The translations under genes were made by a program, and so were the position numbers. Source: JAUWMI01 sp964454265 (GTDB taxonomy: Bacteria; Sumerlaeota; Sumerlaeia; MWCT01; JAUWMI01). Taken from it: a stretch of 64,000 nt of DNA. The stretch covers positions 1 through 64,000 of the forward strand of contig CAYVXD010000004.1 in NCBI GenBank assembly GCA_964454265.1. Reading direction: 5' to 3'. Shown here piece by piece: positions 42,640 through 50,995 of the stretch. The notes beneath the pieces are model-generated. The model saw only the letters and a list, made by a program, of their open reading frames with translations, ran no database searches and was not told the origin of the DNA. Every line of letters begins with the position of its first letter. Positions within the stretch are counted from its first letter, which is position 1.

Positions 42640-43763
42640 AGATCGCGCTGAATGCGCTTCAGGTGCGAGCTGCGAAAAGCGGAGTCGGCCACTACATCGC
42701 CTGCCTGCTTGAGGCGCTACTGGAAATTGATTCGACCAATTCGTATTTGGTCTTTGCCAGCCCCTATAATTATCTTAACTACCAATTCTGCTCGCCGGGC
42801 TATCAGCTCGAAATCTGGGGCAGCCGGTCCAAAAGCAAGACGGTGCGATTACTCTATGAATATGCTTTTCTCCCTTGTTCGGTGAGGAAGCGCGAGGTGG
42901 ATCTATTTCACGGCCCATCTAATCTGCTTCCGTTACGCAAAGTCGCGCCGTATGTTCTCACAATTCATGACATGTCCTATTTTGTAGATCCAAAGCGTTA
43001 TACGCGGAGGAAGGTCATGTACTGGCATGCGGTCACGTATCGCAGTGCTCGACTGGCAGATTACATCATTACCGACTCGGCGTATTCGAAGCAGGACATT
43101 GTAAAGTATCTCAGCTATCCCTCAGATAGGATCAGGGTTATCCCAATGGCGGCGCACCGGCGGTTTCGCCCAATTCGTGATCGGGCTGCACTTGAGGGAT
43201 TTCGAAGTCGCTATGGGCTGACGCATCCGTATATCTTGTGTGTGGGTACGTTGGAGCCTGGGAAGAATCTTGTGCGTGTGGTGCGTGCATTTGCGCGGCT
43301 GCGCGGGGCAGGAGCTGGCGACTATCACCTGTTGCTCGTTGGTGATAAGGGATGGCTCTACCATGATATTTTTGCTGAGGTACGGCGGCTTGGGTTGCAG
43401 GAGCAGGTACGTTCGCTAGGACATATCCCGGATGACGACCTCCCGCTGGCTTATAATTGTGCTGAGATTTTTGTGTTTCCGTCGCTGAATGAAGGATTTG
43501 GCCTGCCGGTACTGGAGGCAATGGCATGTGGGGCGCCGGTGGTCACGTCAAATTGCTCGGCACTTCCTGAGGTCGCTGGTGATGCGGCCTGTCTGGTTGA
43601 TCCTTACGACGAAGCAGCCATTGCCAAAGGTATGGAAAGCGTGCTTGGCGATGTGCCGAAACGTGAGGAGCTGGTACAGAGAGGGCTAAAGCGGAGTACG
43701 GTCTTCAGCTGGAAGCGCACAGCTCGAGAAACTCTGGAAGTATATGAAGCAGTCGCTCAATAA
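42636..43763 (+). CDS. Glycosyltransferase family 4
   Basis: About 375 residues. The start is the ATG in the ATGA overlap at 42636-42639, giving MKIALNALQVRAAKSGVGHY, the common opening of this GT4 group; an upstream start adds eight unconserved residues. Other segments are YVLTIHDMSYFVDPKRYTRR, ILCVGTLEPGKNLVRVVRAF and the E-x7-E motif FPSLNEGFGLPVLEAMACGA, with LPEVAGDAACLVDP after it. It is similar to the GT4 gene at 11435. It is probably the last gene of the 37.0-43.8 kb glycan operon. Confidence 0.88.
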   Translation: MKIALNALQVRAAKSGVGHYIACLLEALLEIDSTNSYLVFASPYNYLNYQFCSPGYQLEIWGSRSKSKTVRLLYEYAFLPCSVRKREVDLFHGPSNLLPLRKVAPYVLTIHDMSYFVDPKRYTRRKVMYWHAVTYRSARLADYIITDSAYSKQDIVKYLSYPSDRIRVIPMAAHRRFRPIRDRAALEGFRSRYGLTHPYILCVGTLEPGKNLVRVVRAFARLRGAGAGDYHLLLVGDKGWLYHDIFAEVRRLGLQEQVRSLGHIPDDDLPLAYNCAEIFVFPSLNEGFGLPVLEAMACGAPVVTSNCSALPEVAGDAACLVDPYDEAAIAKGMESVLGDVPKREELVQRGLKRSTVFSWKRTARETLEVYEAVAQ

Positions 43764-44052
43764 AGCCCATAGAATGCAACGAAAACCTGTTTTTTTTGCT
43801 GAGTCCAGAAACCGGTAAAGTGAGCTCCGCAGCTGAAATAGTCAGTGGACGGCCTGCAAGAGCTGTTTTGTTGAGGGATCTGTTAGCGGGACTTTTTTTA
43901 AAAAATTAATTATCTTGACAGCTCTTCTTCATTAGCAAAAATAAATTATTAGAAGGTGTAAAGAAGTTAGCTATAAGAGCTAAACCATAAAATTAGCTTT
44001 ATAAAGTTGCGGACGTTCAGTACGTTAAGATAGATCCGAGACGTAGGCTAGA
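43764..44052. promoter_or_regulatory. Promoter region of the sucCD-korDABC operon with palindromic operator-like site
   Basis: An AT-rich gap of 289 bp. Two promoter candidates are seen: TTGACA at 43915-43920 with only weak -10 sequences after it, and TTAGAA (43949-43954) with TATAAG (43972-43977) at 17-bp spacing. The second -10 sits inside the inverted repeat TTAGCT-N5-AGCTAA (43967-43983), a plausible operator. The regulator is not known. No gene is seen. Confidence 0.45.
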
Positions 44053-45186
44053 ATGAAAATTCACGAGTATCAGGCCAAAGCGATTCTCGAGTCCTTCGGT
44101 GCACCGGTGCCTGATGGCCAGGTGGCAACGTCGGCACGTGATGCGCGGAAGATCGCCGACCGCATCGGCTTCCCAGCGGTTGTAAAGGCGCAAGTGCATG
44201 TGGGTGGTCGTGGCAAAGCAGGCGGCGTGAAATTGGCTAACAATCTGGCTGAGATTGAGGCAGCTGCCGGTTCTATTCTTGGTATGTTGATCAAAGGAAC
44301 AAAAGTCCACAAAATCCTGATTGAAACGGCAGCTAATATTAATCATGAGTACTACATTGGAATCGTTATTGATCGGGCCAGGAAAAATCCAGTTATGATG
44401 GTCAGTGCCGCAGGGGGCGTGGATATTGAAGAAGTTGCGGCCAAAACACCGGAAAAGATTTTGAAAATCTACATCAAGCGCCAGCTCGGTATCCTGGCAT
44501 TTCAAGTTCGCCAGGCGACATACTTCCTCGATCTGCCGCGCAGTACTGCAAAGTCATTTTCGCTTATTACAAAGGCCCTTTACGGCGCGTTTATGGCGAA
44601 GGACTGTTCACTGGCAGAGATAAATCCATTGGTGCTGACCAAAGATGGCGAGATGATGTGTTGCGATGCAAAAATGAACTTCGATGATAACGCACTCTGG
44701 CGCCATCCTGACATCGAGGCCATGCGCGACGAAGAAGAAGAGGAGCCTCTGGAAACAGCGGCAAGAAAGAAGCGAGTGAGCTATGTGAAGCTTAATGGGA
44801 ATATTGGCTGCATCGTGAATGGTGCAGGCCTGGCTATGGCCACTATGGATATGGTGAAGCACTTTGGTGGCGAGCCAGCGAATTTCCTCGACATTGGCGG
44901 CGGCGCCAAGGCGGAGCAGGTGACCGAGGCGTTACGCATCGTTACCTCTGACCCGAATGTTAAAACCGTTCTCTTTAATATTTTTGGCGGGATTGTGCGA
45001 TGCGACCTCGTGGCAAAGGGTATTCTTGAGGCACTGGCCACGCTTGACCTCACGCTTCCGATTGTCATTCGGCTGTCGGGGACAAACGAAGAAGAGGCAC
45101 GCGCGATGCTGAAAGACACCGCGCTCCTTGCAATGCCCACCATGTCGGAAGCGGCAAAGGAGGCTGTGGAGGTCAGCCAGCGATGA
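44053..45186 (+). CDS. sucC: Succinyl-CoA ligase (ADP-forming), beta subunit
   Basis: A 377-residue ATP-grasp subunit. It opens MKIHEYQAKAILESFGAPVP, binds nucleotide in the region VVKAQVHVGGRGKAGGVKLA, and has LAEINPLVLTKDGEMMCCDA and the C-terminal ligase domain with NGAGLAMATMDMVKHFGGEP, LDIGGGAKAEQV and FNIFGGIVRCDLVAKGILEA. It couples succinyl-CoA hydrolysis to nucleotide triphosphate synthesis, or runs in reverse. First gene of a six-gene unit with sucD (4-bp overlap) and the kor genes. Confidence 0.96.
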   Translation: MKIHEYQAKAILESFGAPVPDGQVATSARDARKIADRIGFPAVVKAQVHVGGRGKAGGVKLANNLAEIEAAAGSILGMLIKGTKVHKILIETAANINHEYYIGIVIDRARKNPVMMVSAAGGVDIEEVAAKTPEKILKIYIKRQLGILAFQVRQATYFLDLPRSTAKSFSLITKALYGAFMAKDCSLAEINPLVLTKDGEMMCCDAKMNFDDNALWRHPDIEAMRDEEEEEPLETAARKKRVSYVKLNGNIGCIVNGAGLAMATMDMVKHFGGEPANFLDIGGGAKAEQVTEALRIVTSDPNVKTVLFNIFGGIVRCDLVAKGILEALATLDLTLPIVIRLSGTNEEEARAMLKDTALLAMPTMSEAAKEAVEVSQR

Positions 45187-46061
45187 GTATTCTCGTGGAT
45201 AAACAGACACGCTTACTCATTCAGGGCATTACAGGTAGTGAAGGCCAGTTTCACGGCGCCCAGATAATCGACTACGGAACCAATGTCGTGGGTGGCGTTA
45301 CCCCCGGCAAAGGTGGACAACAGACCCTGGGGGTTGAGGTGTTTAATACCGTCAGGGAGGCAGTCGAGAAAACACAAGCGAACGCCAGTGTAGTATACGT
45401 TCCTGCGGGCTTTGCTGCGGATGCCGTGCTGGAGGCGATTGACGCGGGGATTAAGCTTATTGTCTGTATAACTGAGGGGATTCCTACTCTGCAAATGATT
45501 ACGGTGTACTGGGAAGCGAAAGTTAACAATGTGGTGCTAATCGGGCCGAACTGCCCGGGCGTGATTTCCCCCGGCAAAGCAAAGGTCGGCATCATGCCTG
45601 GACACATTCATCGTGAAGGGCGCATTGGCGTGGTATCGCGCAGTGGGACATTGACCTATGAGATCGTAAAGGAACTGACCACGGCAGGGCTCGGGCAATC
45701 AACGTGCATTGGAATCGGAGGGGATCCGATTATTGGCACAACATTTGTAGATGCACTGACAATGTTTGAGTCCGACACGGAGACCGAGGCCGTGGTGTTG
45801 ATTGGAGAGATCGGCGGTACGGATGAAGAGATTGCGGCTGACTATATCAAGCAGCACATGACGAAGCCGGTGGTGGGATTTGTTGCTGGCTTAACAGCTC
45901 CTCCGGGCAAGCGGATGGGTCATGCGGGGGCAATCATATCCGGAGGGAAAGGTACTGCCAGAGAAAAAATTGCAGCGCTCGAAGCTGCGGGAATTCCCGT
46001 TGCCAAGCGGCCCGATGAAATCGGCGAGCTGGTGAAAGAGGTACTAGCGAGGAAAGCGTAG
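45183..46061 (+). CDS. sucD: Succinyl-CoA ligase (ADP-forming), alpha subunit
   Basis: A 292-residue protein. The CoA-binding Rossmann domain has LIQGITGSEGQFHGAQIIDY and GGVTPGKGGQQTLGVEVFNT. The second domain has IGPNCPGVISPGKAKVGIMP and the phosphorylated His in MGHAGAIISGGKGTA. It forms the alpha/beta enzyme with SucC, and its start overlaps the sucC stop (ATGA). A palindromic repeat at 46091-46118 separates it from the kor genes by 124 bp in all. Confidence 0.97.
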   Translation: MSILVDKQTRLLIQGITGSEGQFHGAQIIDYGTNVVGGVTPGKGGQQTLGVEVFNTVREAVEKTQANASVVYVPAGFAADAVLEAIDAGIKLIVCITEGIPTLQMITVYWEAKVNNVVLIGPNCPGVISPGKAKVGIMPGHIHREGRIGVVSRSGTLTYEIVKELTTAGLGQSTCIGIGGDPIIGTTFVDALTMFESDTETEAVVLIGEIGGTDEEIAADYIKQHMTKPVVGFVAGLTAPPGKRMGHAGAIISGGKGTAREKIAALEAAGIPVAKRPDEIGELVKEVLARKA

Positions 46062-46090
46062 TAGTGAACTGCGTGGCAAGGGAGACTATA

Positions 46091-46118
46091 GTAGAGGCAG
46101 ATCATGATCTGTCCCTAC
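46091..46118. repeat. GTAGGGGC-arm palindrome, copy 4 (28 bp)
   Basis: Inverted repeat with outer arms GTAGAGGC / GTCCCTAC and core AGATCATGATCT. The core is identical to that of copy 5 at 52145-52172. It lies between sucD and korD, inside a probable operon. Confidence 0.8.
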
Positions 46119-46185
46119 GCGGCGAACACGCAGTTAGAGCGAATAGAAGTGCAGAGTATTTAGCGCGCAGTAAAGGAGGTAGCGC

Positions 46186-46419
46186 GTGGCAAGGCCAAAG
46201 GATCAGATTTTTCTGTGGATAAATCGCCGGTGGTGCAAACGCTGTGGTATTTGTGCGGCGGTGTGTCCCACGAAAGTCATTGAAATTGAGAAAAGCGGCT
46301 ATCCAGTTCTTGAGCATATGGATAAGTGTATAGACTGCGGTATGTGTGTCATTATGTGTCCAGACTTTGCGATCTTCGATGATCAAGAGGATAAGAAGCT
46401 GCTGGCCAAGATTTTGTAA
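46186..46419 (+). CDS. korD: 2-oxoglutarate:ferredoxin oxidoreductase, delta (ferredoxin-like) subunit
   Basis: A 77-residue protein with two [4Fe-4S] cluster motifs, CKRCGICAAVCP and CIDCGMCVIMCP. It starts with GTG, supported by a strong AAAGGAGG site six bases upstream. It passes electrons between the catalytic subunits and external ferredoxin. It lies just before korA, B and C, the usual DABC order of this oxidoreductase. Confidence 0.93.
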   Translation: MARPKDQIFLWINRRWCKRCGICAAVCPTKVIEIEKSGYPVLEHMDKCIDCGMCVIMCPDFAIFDDQEDKKLLAKIL

Positions 46420-46461
46420 GCCGTGGCATCTGGGTGTTCTTAGGCGCGGAAAGAAAGGCGT

Positions 46462-47619
46462 ATGAGTAAGCAACCTGATGTGCGATTGATGCAGGGCAAT
46501 GAAGCGTGTGCACGCGCTGCACTGCTGGCCGGGTGCCGATTTTTCGCAGGCTACCCCATTACTCCGTCATCGGAGATTGCAGAAGTTCTCTCGCGCGAAC
46601 TTCCCATAGTGGGCGGGAAATTTATCCAGATGGAGGATGAGATTGCCAGTATGGCGGCAGTCATTGGCGCCTCACTGGCCGGCGTGAAATCCCTGACAGC
46701 GACCAGCGGCCCCGGCTTTTCGCTCAAGCAGGAAAACCTGGGCTATGCGTCATTTACCGAGGTGCCGTGTGTTATCGTTAATGTAATGCGGGGCGGCCCA
46801 AGTACTGGTCTACCAACGCTTACCTCTCAGGGCGACGTCATGCAGGCGAAATGGGGATCGCACGGCGACCATTCCGTGATTGCCCTGGCGCCCAGTTCGG
46901 TGAATGAAACGATTGAGCTCACGATTCGCGCCTTCAATCTGGCAGAACAGTATCGGGTGCCCGTGGTGCTCCTGCTCGACGAAGTGGTTGGCCATATGCG
47001 GGAAAAGGTAGTCATGCCAGAGCCGGGCGATGTTACGCTAATCGAGCGCAAGAAGCCAACATGTCCCCCGGAAGAGTATCGCCCCTTTGAGAATACGCCT
47101 GACCTGGTTCCTCCTCTGGCAGTATTTGGAATTGGGTATCGTTTTCACGTGACCGGGTTGACACACGATGAGTTTGGATTCCCATCGAATAATCCGCAGG
47201 AGGCCACGGCCCTGCTCGACCGTCTTAAGAAAAAGCTCGAGCACAATAAGGATAAGATTTGTACTCTCAGAACATTTCAGTGTGAGGATCAGCCCGAGAT
47301 TCTGCTGATTTCCTATGGAAGCAGTGCCCGTGTTGCCAAACGCGCGGTTATCCAGGCTCGATCCGAAGGCCTCCGAGCAGGAATGGTACAGCTTCTTACC
47401 ATCTGGCCGTTTCCTGACAAGCAGATAGAGACGCTTTGCCACTCGGCAAAAGCCGTGTTGGTCCCAGAACTCAATCAAGGCCAACTCATCTGCGAGATTG
47501 ACCGCTATGTGCCAACTGGAGTCCCTGTGGTTGGCGTTAATCGCTTCGACGGCAATTTAATAGAGCCTTCAGAGATTCTGGAGGTTGTCCGAAAGGTGGC
47601 AAACAAAGGATGTCTATAG
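46462..47619 (+). CDS. korA: 2-oxoglutarate:ferredoxin oxidoreductase, alpha subunit
   Basis: A 385-residue subunit with the thiamine-dependent transferase-like fold. Signatures are CRFFAGYPITPSSEIAEVLS, FIQMEDEIASMAAVIGASLA and LTATSGPGFSLKQENLGYAS, with VIVNVMRGGPSTGLPTLTSQ and DVMQAKWGSHGDHSVIALAP. It is not fused to the gamma domain. Together with KorB, C and D it interconverts 2-oxoglutarate + CoA and succinyl-CoA + CO2. The gene next to sucCD supports 2-oxoglutarate over other 2-oxoacids. Confidence 0.95.
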   Translation: MSKQPDVRLMQGNEACARAALLAGCRFFAGYPITPSSEIAEVLSRELPIVGGKFIQMEDEIASMAAVIGASLAGVKSLTATSGPGFSLKQENLGYASFTEVPCVIVNVMRGGPSTGLPTLTSQGDVMQAKWGSHGDHSVIALAPSSVNETIELTIRAFNLAEQYRVPVVLLLDEVVGHMREKVVMPEPGDVTLIERKKPTCPPEEYRPFENTPDLVPPLAVFGIGYRFHVTGLTHDEFGFPSNNPQEATALLDRLKKKLEHNKDKICTLRTFQCEDQPEILLISYGSSARVAKRAVIQARSEGLRAGMVQLLTIWPFPDKQIETLCHSAKAVLVPELNQGQLICEIDRYVPTGVPVVGVNRFDGNLIEPSEILEVVRKVANKGCL

Positions 47620-48455
47620 TTCATAAATACTTGCGGACCAGGAAGAGATTTCCGCACGTCTGGTGTTCGGGGTGCTCGGATGGGATTGTGCTTGCTGCCC
47701 TCGCGCGGGCTATTCACAAGCTCCAGCTTCATCGCGACGACGTAGTTCTGGTGTCGGGCATCGGTTGTTCCTCACGAGCTCCGGTTTACGTGGATTTCAA
47801 CACGTTGCATACCACCCATGGACGTGCGCTTCCCTTTGCTACTGGCGTAAAAATTGCCAATCCGAAGCTGGAGATGGTTATCATTACAGGCGACGGCGAT
47901 GCACTGGCTATTGGTGGCAATCATTTCATCCATACGTGCCGCCGCAATATTGACATGACGGCGATCGTGTTTAACAATTATATCTATGGCATGACGGGAG
48001 GACAGGTTTCGCCCACCACACCGTTTGGGAAAATGGCATCTACAAGTCCTTACGGCAGCACTGACAATCCGATGCCTGTATGTGAACTGGCCATTGCAGC
48101 TGGTGCGACGTTCGTGGCCCGGGCCACTGCATACCATGCGCGGCAGCTCGATATGCTGATCGAAAAGGGCATCAAACATAAGGGCTTTTCGGTGATTGAG
48201 GTGATGAGTACCTGCCCAACGATTTATGGGCGTCTGAACAAGCTTGGTAACCCTACACAAATGCTCCTCTGGCAAAAGAGCAACGCCATGTCGGTACAGT
48301 CATGGCAAAAGCTGTCCACTGAAGAGGAGAAACAACAGGCCAAGGAGGAAAAGATCATCACCGGCGTCCTTCACGAAACTGAAAAGCCAGAGTATACTGA
48401 AGAGTATCAGAAGATAATTGACCGGTACCAGACGAAGGAGTTTGAACGCGTATGA
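47610..48455 (+). CDS. korB: 2-oxoglutarate:ferredoxin oxidoreductase, beta subunit
   Basis: A 281-residue subunit with the thiamine diphosphate site: FPHVWCSGCSDGIVLAALAR at the start, VSGIGCSSRAPVYVDFNTLH, then GDGDALAIGGNHFIHTCRRN with VFNNYIYGMTGGQVSPTTP (the GDG-x-NN thiamine motif). Cys residues near the start may hold a cluster. It overlaps the korA end by 10 bp and korC by 4 bp, which indicates translational coupling. Confidence 0.96.
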   Translation: MSIVHKYLRTRKRFPHVWCSGCSDGIVLAALARAIHKLQLHRDDVVLVSGIGCSSRAPVYVDFNTLHTTHGRALPFATGVKIANPKLEMVIITGDGDALAIGGNHFIHTCRRNIDMTAIVFNNYIYGMTGGQVSPTTPFGKMASTSPYGSTDNPMPVCELAIAAGATFVARATAYHARQLDMLIEKGIKHKGFSVIEVMSTCPTIYGRLNKLGNPTQMLLWQKSNAMSVQSWQKLSTEEEKQQAKEEKIITGVLHETEKPEYTEEYQKIIDRYQTKEFERV

Positions 48456-49015
48456 GCGATCGCTATGAAGTGCGCCTCAGTGGAGCGGGTGGACAGGGCT
48501 TGATCCTGGCAGGGATTATTCTGGCTGAGGCGGTCGGCATTTTCGATGGGAAAAACGTCACGCAAACCCAGAGCTATGGCCCGGAAGCGCGTGGCGGAGC
48601 TAGCAAGTCGGATGTGGTGATCAGCGGTGAAGAAATTGATTATCCCAAAGCCGAGGAACTTGATGTGCTGCTGGCGTTGACCCAGGAGTCGTATGAAACG
48701 TACAGAGGTAATCTCAAACCCGGTGGCTTGCTCATTGTTGATAGCGAGCGAGTAAAACTGGGCGATGATGTTGGGGAAAATGTGAAGGTATTTGCTGCTC
48801 CTATGTCAAAAGTCGCGCGTGAGCAGGTCGGCCGAGAACTGGTGACTAACATTGTCTCGCTGGGGGTAATTGCTGAGTTGACTTCAATTGTCACCCAGAA
48901 ATCACTCGAAAAGGCCGTACTTCAAAAGGTTCCGCGCGGCACGGAAGAGCTGAACAAAAAGGCCTTGACCGCAGGATATACGCTGGCCCAGAAGAGCTCA
49001 GTTTCTACGTCGTGA
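48452..49015 (+). CDS. korC: 2-oxoglutarate:ferredoxin oxidoreductase, gamma subunit
   Basis: A 187-residue subunit. It opens YEVRLSGAGGQGLILAGIIL, with the Gly-rich loop of the gamma family, followed by VTQTQSYGPEARGGASKSDV and YPKAEELDVLLALTQESYET. It binds CoA in the complex. It ends the operon, and no clear terminator follows in the next 100 bp. Confidence 0.95.
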   Translation: MSDRYEVRLSGAGGQGLILAGIILAEAVGIFDGKNVTQTQSYGPEARGGASKSDVVISGEEIDYPKAEELDVLLALTQESYETYRGNLKPGGLLIVDSERVKLGDDVGENVKVFAAPMSKVAREQVGRELVTNIVSLGVIAELTSIVTQKSLEKAVLQKVPRGTEELNKKALTAGYTLAQKSSVSTS

Positions 49016-49382
49016 AGCAACTGCACAGATAAGCAATACCGTTTCCCGAATGCTTTATTTCCACGTTTAACCGTCCGTCCTTTTGAAATTTCTGGGATCT
49101 CCCCTTCCCAATATTTGCAGGCGAATCAATTGACGTGATCAGGTGTGTGTTAGAGCTGACCAGATGAAAGAGGGCGCCATACGGATGCGTGCTATGGCAC
49201 ATACGAATGGGCGTCTTGACGAGGCAGTGAAGTGAGTCGGACCGTGGCAGAGAGTGCGAGGCTCCGCCGCACGGAACTGCATTGCTGCGAGAAGAGAATA
49301 TCAAGGCTACGTGAGCAGTGCTACGGGTAGTAATTGTGCCAGGTGAGAGACACGTAGACTTGGCGCGAGGAGATAGGATGTG
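49016..49382. other. Intergenic region, no gene seen
   Basis: A 367-bp gap between the convergent korC and DUF3795 genes. No RNA gene, repeat-family member or terminator with a T-tract was recognised. Short open frames on the minus strand have no supporting features. Confidence 0.4.
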
Positions 49383-49772
49383 CTACCGGGATTTTTGCTG
49401 TTTCTTTTCTAACCAAGCGGCAAGGCCGATGTGTTGAATTTCTTCCAAATTTGTCCGCGATTGGCCGTAGGATACGAGATGATCGTTGTAGAAAATATCG
49501 AGTTTTTCGCACACATACTCTGGGCATTCATGGCAAAAGGTAATTGCTTTTGCTCTGGCACAGCGGCGAATTTCGCAATTCCTCCCGTAGCAGCTGGCAT
49601 CGTCGCTATTGCATCCCTCACAGACAATGTTTACATGGAGTGTGGTGGTTGAGGACTCGCCACGGCTGGATTGCGTATTGCTGTCCTGCTGGCCCGGCTC
49701 TTTTGGGTGACAGGCAAGATAAATCGCGCATTCTGCACAGTATAATCCACAATAACCTACCGGAATCTTCAT
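49383..49772 (-). CDS. DUF3795 Cys-rich protein
   Basis: A 129-residue protein with the DUF3795 pattern: VGYCGLYCAECAIYLACHP at the start, then CEGCNSD, CYGRNCEIRRCARAK and FCHECPEYVCEKLDIF, about twelve Cys in total. The family is common in anaerobes and presumed to bind zinc or an iron-sulphur cluster; its function is unknown. The first 25 residues contain the Cys-rich motif, and the stretch near 30-45 (QQDSNTQSSRGESSTT) is low-complexity and may be an insertion. It stands alone, convergent with korC. Confidence 0.85.
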   Translation of the reverse strand: MKIPVGYCGLYCAECAIYLACHPKEPGQQDSNTQSSRGESSTTTLHVNIVCEGCNSDDASCYGRNCEIRRCARAKAITFCHECPEYVCEKLDIFYNDHLVSYGQSRTNLEEIQHIGLAAWLEKKQQKSR

Positions 49773-50016
49773 TCGTCATTTCTCCCCTATGATTATGATC
49801 CCTACCATTGACTATGTGCCATTGACTATGTGATGTTATTTATCACAGAAAACCGAGGATGGCAAGCTCAGATTCCAGTATTGGGGCATGTGTTTGGGAG
49901 TTTTTCTGGTCGTGCCTCCGAGGGTGATCACACGCTGGATGATTTTTTGTTTATTTTCTTGCTTCTGCAACACGAAAGCGGTTTAAATAAGACGTTATGT
50001 GCTGGAGCACTGATCT

Positions 50017-50922
50017 ATGAAGCGAGAGTCAACAAAGCTTTACGTTGGAACAGCCGGGTGGTCGTACAAGGATTGGTGCGGGATCGTGTATCCCGACCCA
50101 CGGCCCCGAGGGTTTTCCGAACCGCTCTATCTGGCTCAGTTTTTCAACGTTATTGAGATCAACGCCTCGTTTTATCAGATCCCATCAGTAAAAATGACAG
50201 AACGCTGGGCCAGGCTTGTAAGCGACGTCCCGGATTTCCTTTATGTGATGAAGCTATGGCAGGGTTTCACACATGACCGCTCCCTGCTGGAGGAAGACTC
50301 GGTTGGGAGTTTTCGGACTGCCCTTCAACCCCTTGTTGATACGCATCGGCTGGGTTGTGTGCTGGTGCAGTTTCCGTGGTCATTTCGCTACACACCGCAA
50401 CATTGGGACTGGGTGAGACAATTGGTCGAGGTCTTTAGTTCCTATCCCCTGGCGATAGAGATGCGCCATGCCAGCTGGGTGCGCGATAAATATCTTAATT
50501 TTCTTAAAGGAGCAAGCGTGGCATTTTGCAATATTGATCAGCCGCAATTTGGCGACTCTCTACCCCCCTCAGATTATGCCACGGCAGAGCACGCGTACGT
50601 GCGGCTACATGGTCGCAATAAAGCAATGTGGTTTCAGCAAAACGTTGGAGTGAATGAACGCTATAATTATCTCTATCGGAGTGATGAGCTGCAGGGTTGG
50701 GTGGAGATCATCCGGCGGCTTCTCGGTATAGTGCGGCGCGTCTTTGTGATCACAAATAATCATTTCCGCGGCCAGGCGGTCTGTAATGCCCTTCAATTGA
50801 AGGCCGCTCTGGAAGAACGGAAGATCTCGATTCCCGCGCATCTCACCGCCAACTTTCCTCCCCTCACTAGTATTGCCCTACCCGAGACAATGGGTAAAGA
50901 TACGCAGCTCGAACTATTCTGA
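50017..50922 (+). CDS. DUF72 family protein (YecE-like)
   Basis: A 301-residue TIM-barrel-like protein of the DUF72 family. Diagnostic segments are LYVGTAGWSYKDWCGIVYP, FFNVIEINASFYQIPSVKM, LGCVLVQFPWSFRYTP, AIEMRHASWV and VYVRLHG-like AYVRLHGRN; VFVITNNHFRGQAVCNALQL follows. The function is unknown in all lineages. The gene has no partner on the same strand. It is separated from the preceding genes by 244 bp of unremarkable sequence. Confidence 0.9.
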   Translation: MKRESTKLYVGTAGWSYKDWCGIVYPDPRPRGFSEPLYLAQFFNVIEINASFYQIPSVKMTERWARLVSDVPDFLYVMKLWQGFTHDRSLLEEDSVGSFRTALQPLVDTHRLGCVLVQFPWSFRYTPQHWDWVRQLVEVFSSYPLAIEMRHASWVRDKYLNFLKGASVAFCNIDQPQFGDSLPPSDYATAEHAYVRLHGRNKAMWFQQNVGVNERYNYLYRSDELQGWVEIIRRLLGIVRRVFVITNNHFRGQAVCNALQLKAALEERKISIPAHLTANFPPLTSIALPETMGKDTQLELF

Positions 50923-50995
50923 CCTGTCTTTCCTTACCAGAGTGCTTATTGTGATCAAATTGCCGGCGTACGCCATAGTCACACCTGGCGAGGTA

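Noticed and set aside
49830..50156. Plus-strand open frame of 108 codons overlapping the start of the DUF72 gene
   Set aside because: It overlaps the well-supported DUF72 gene in another frame and shows no features of its own.
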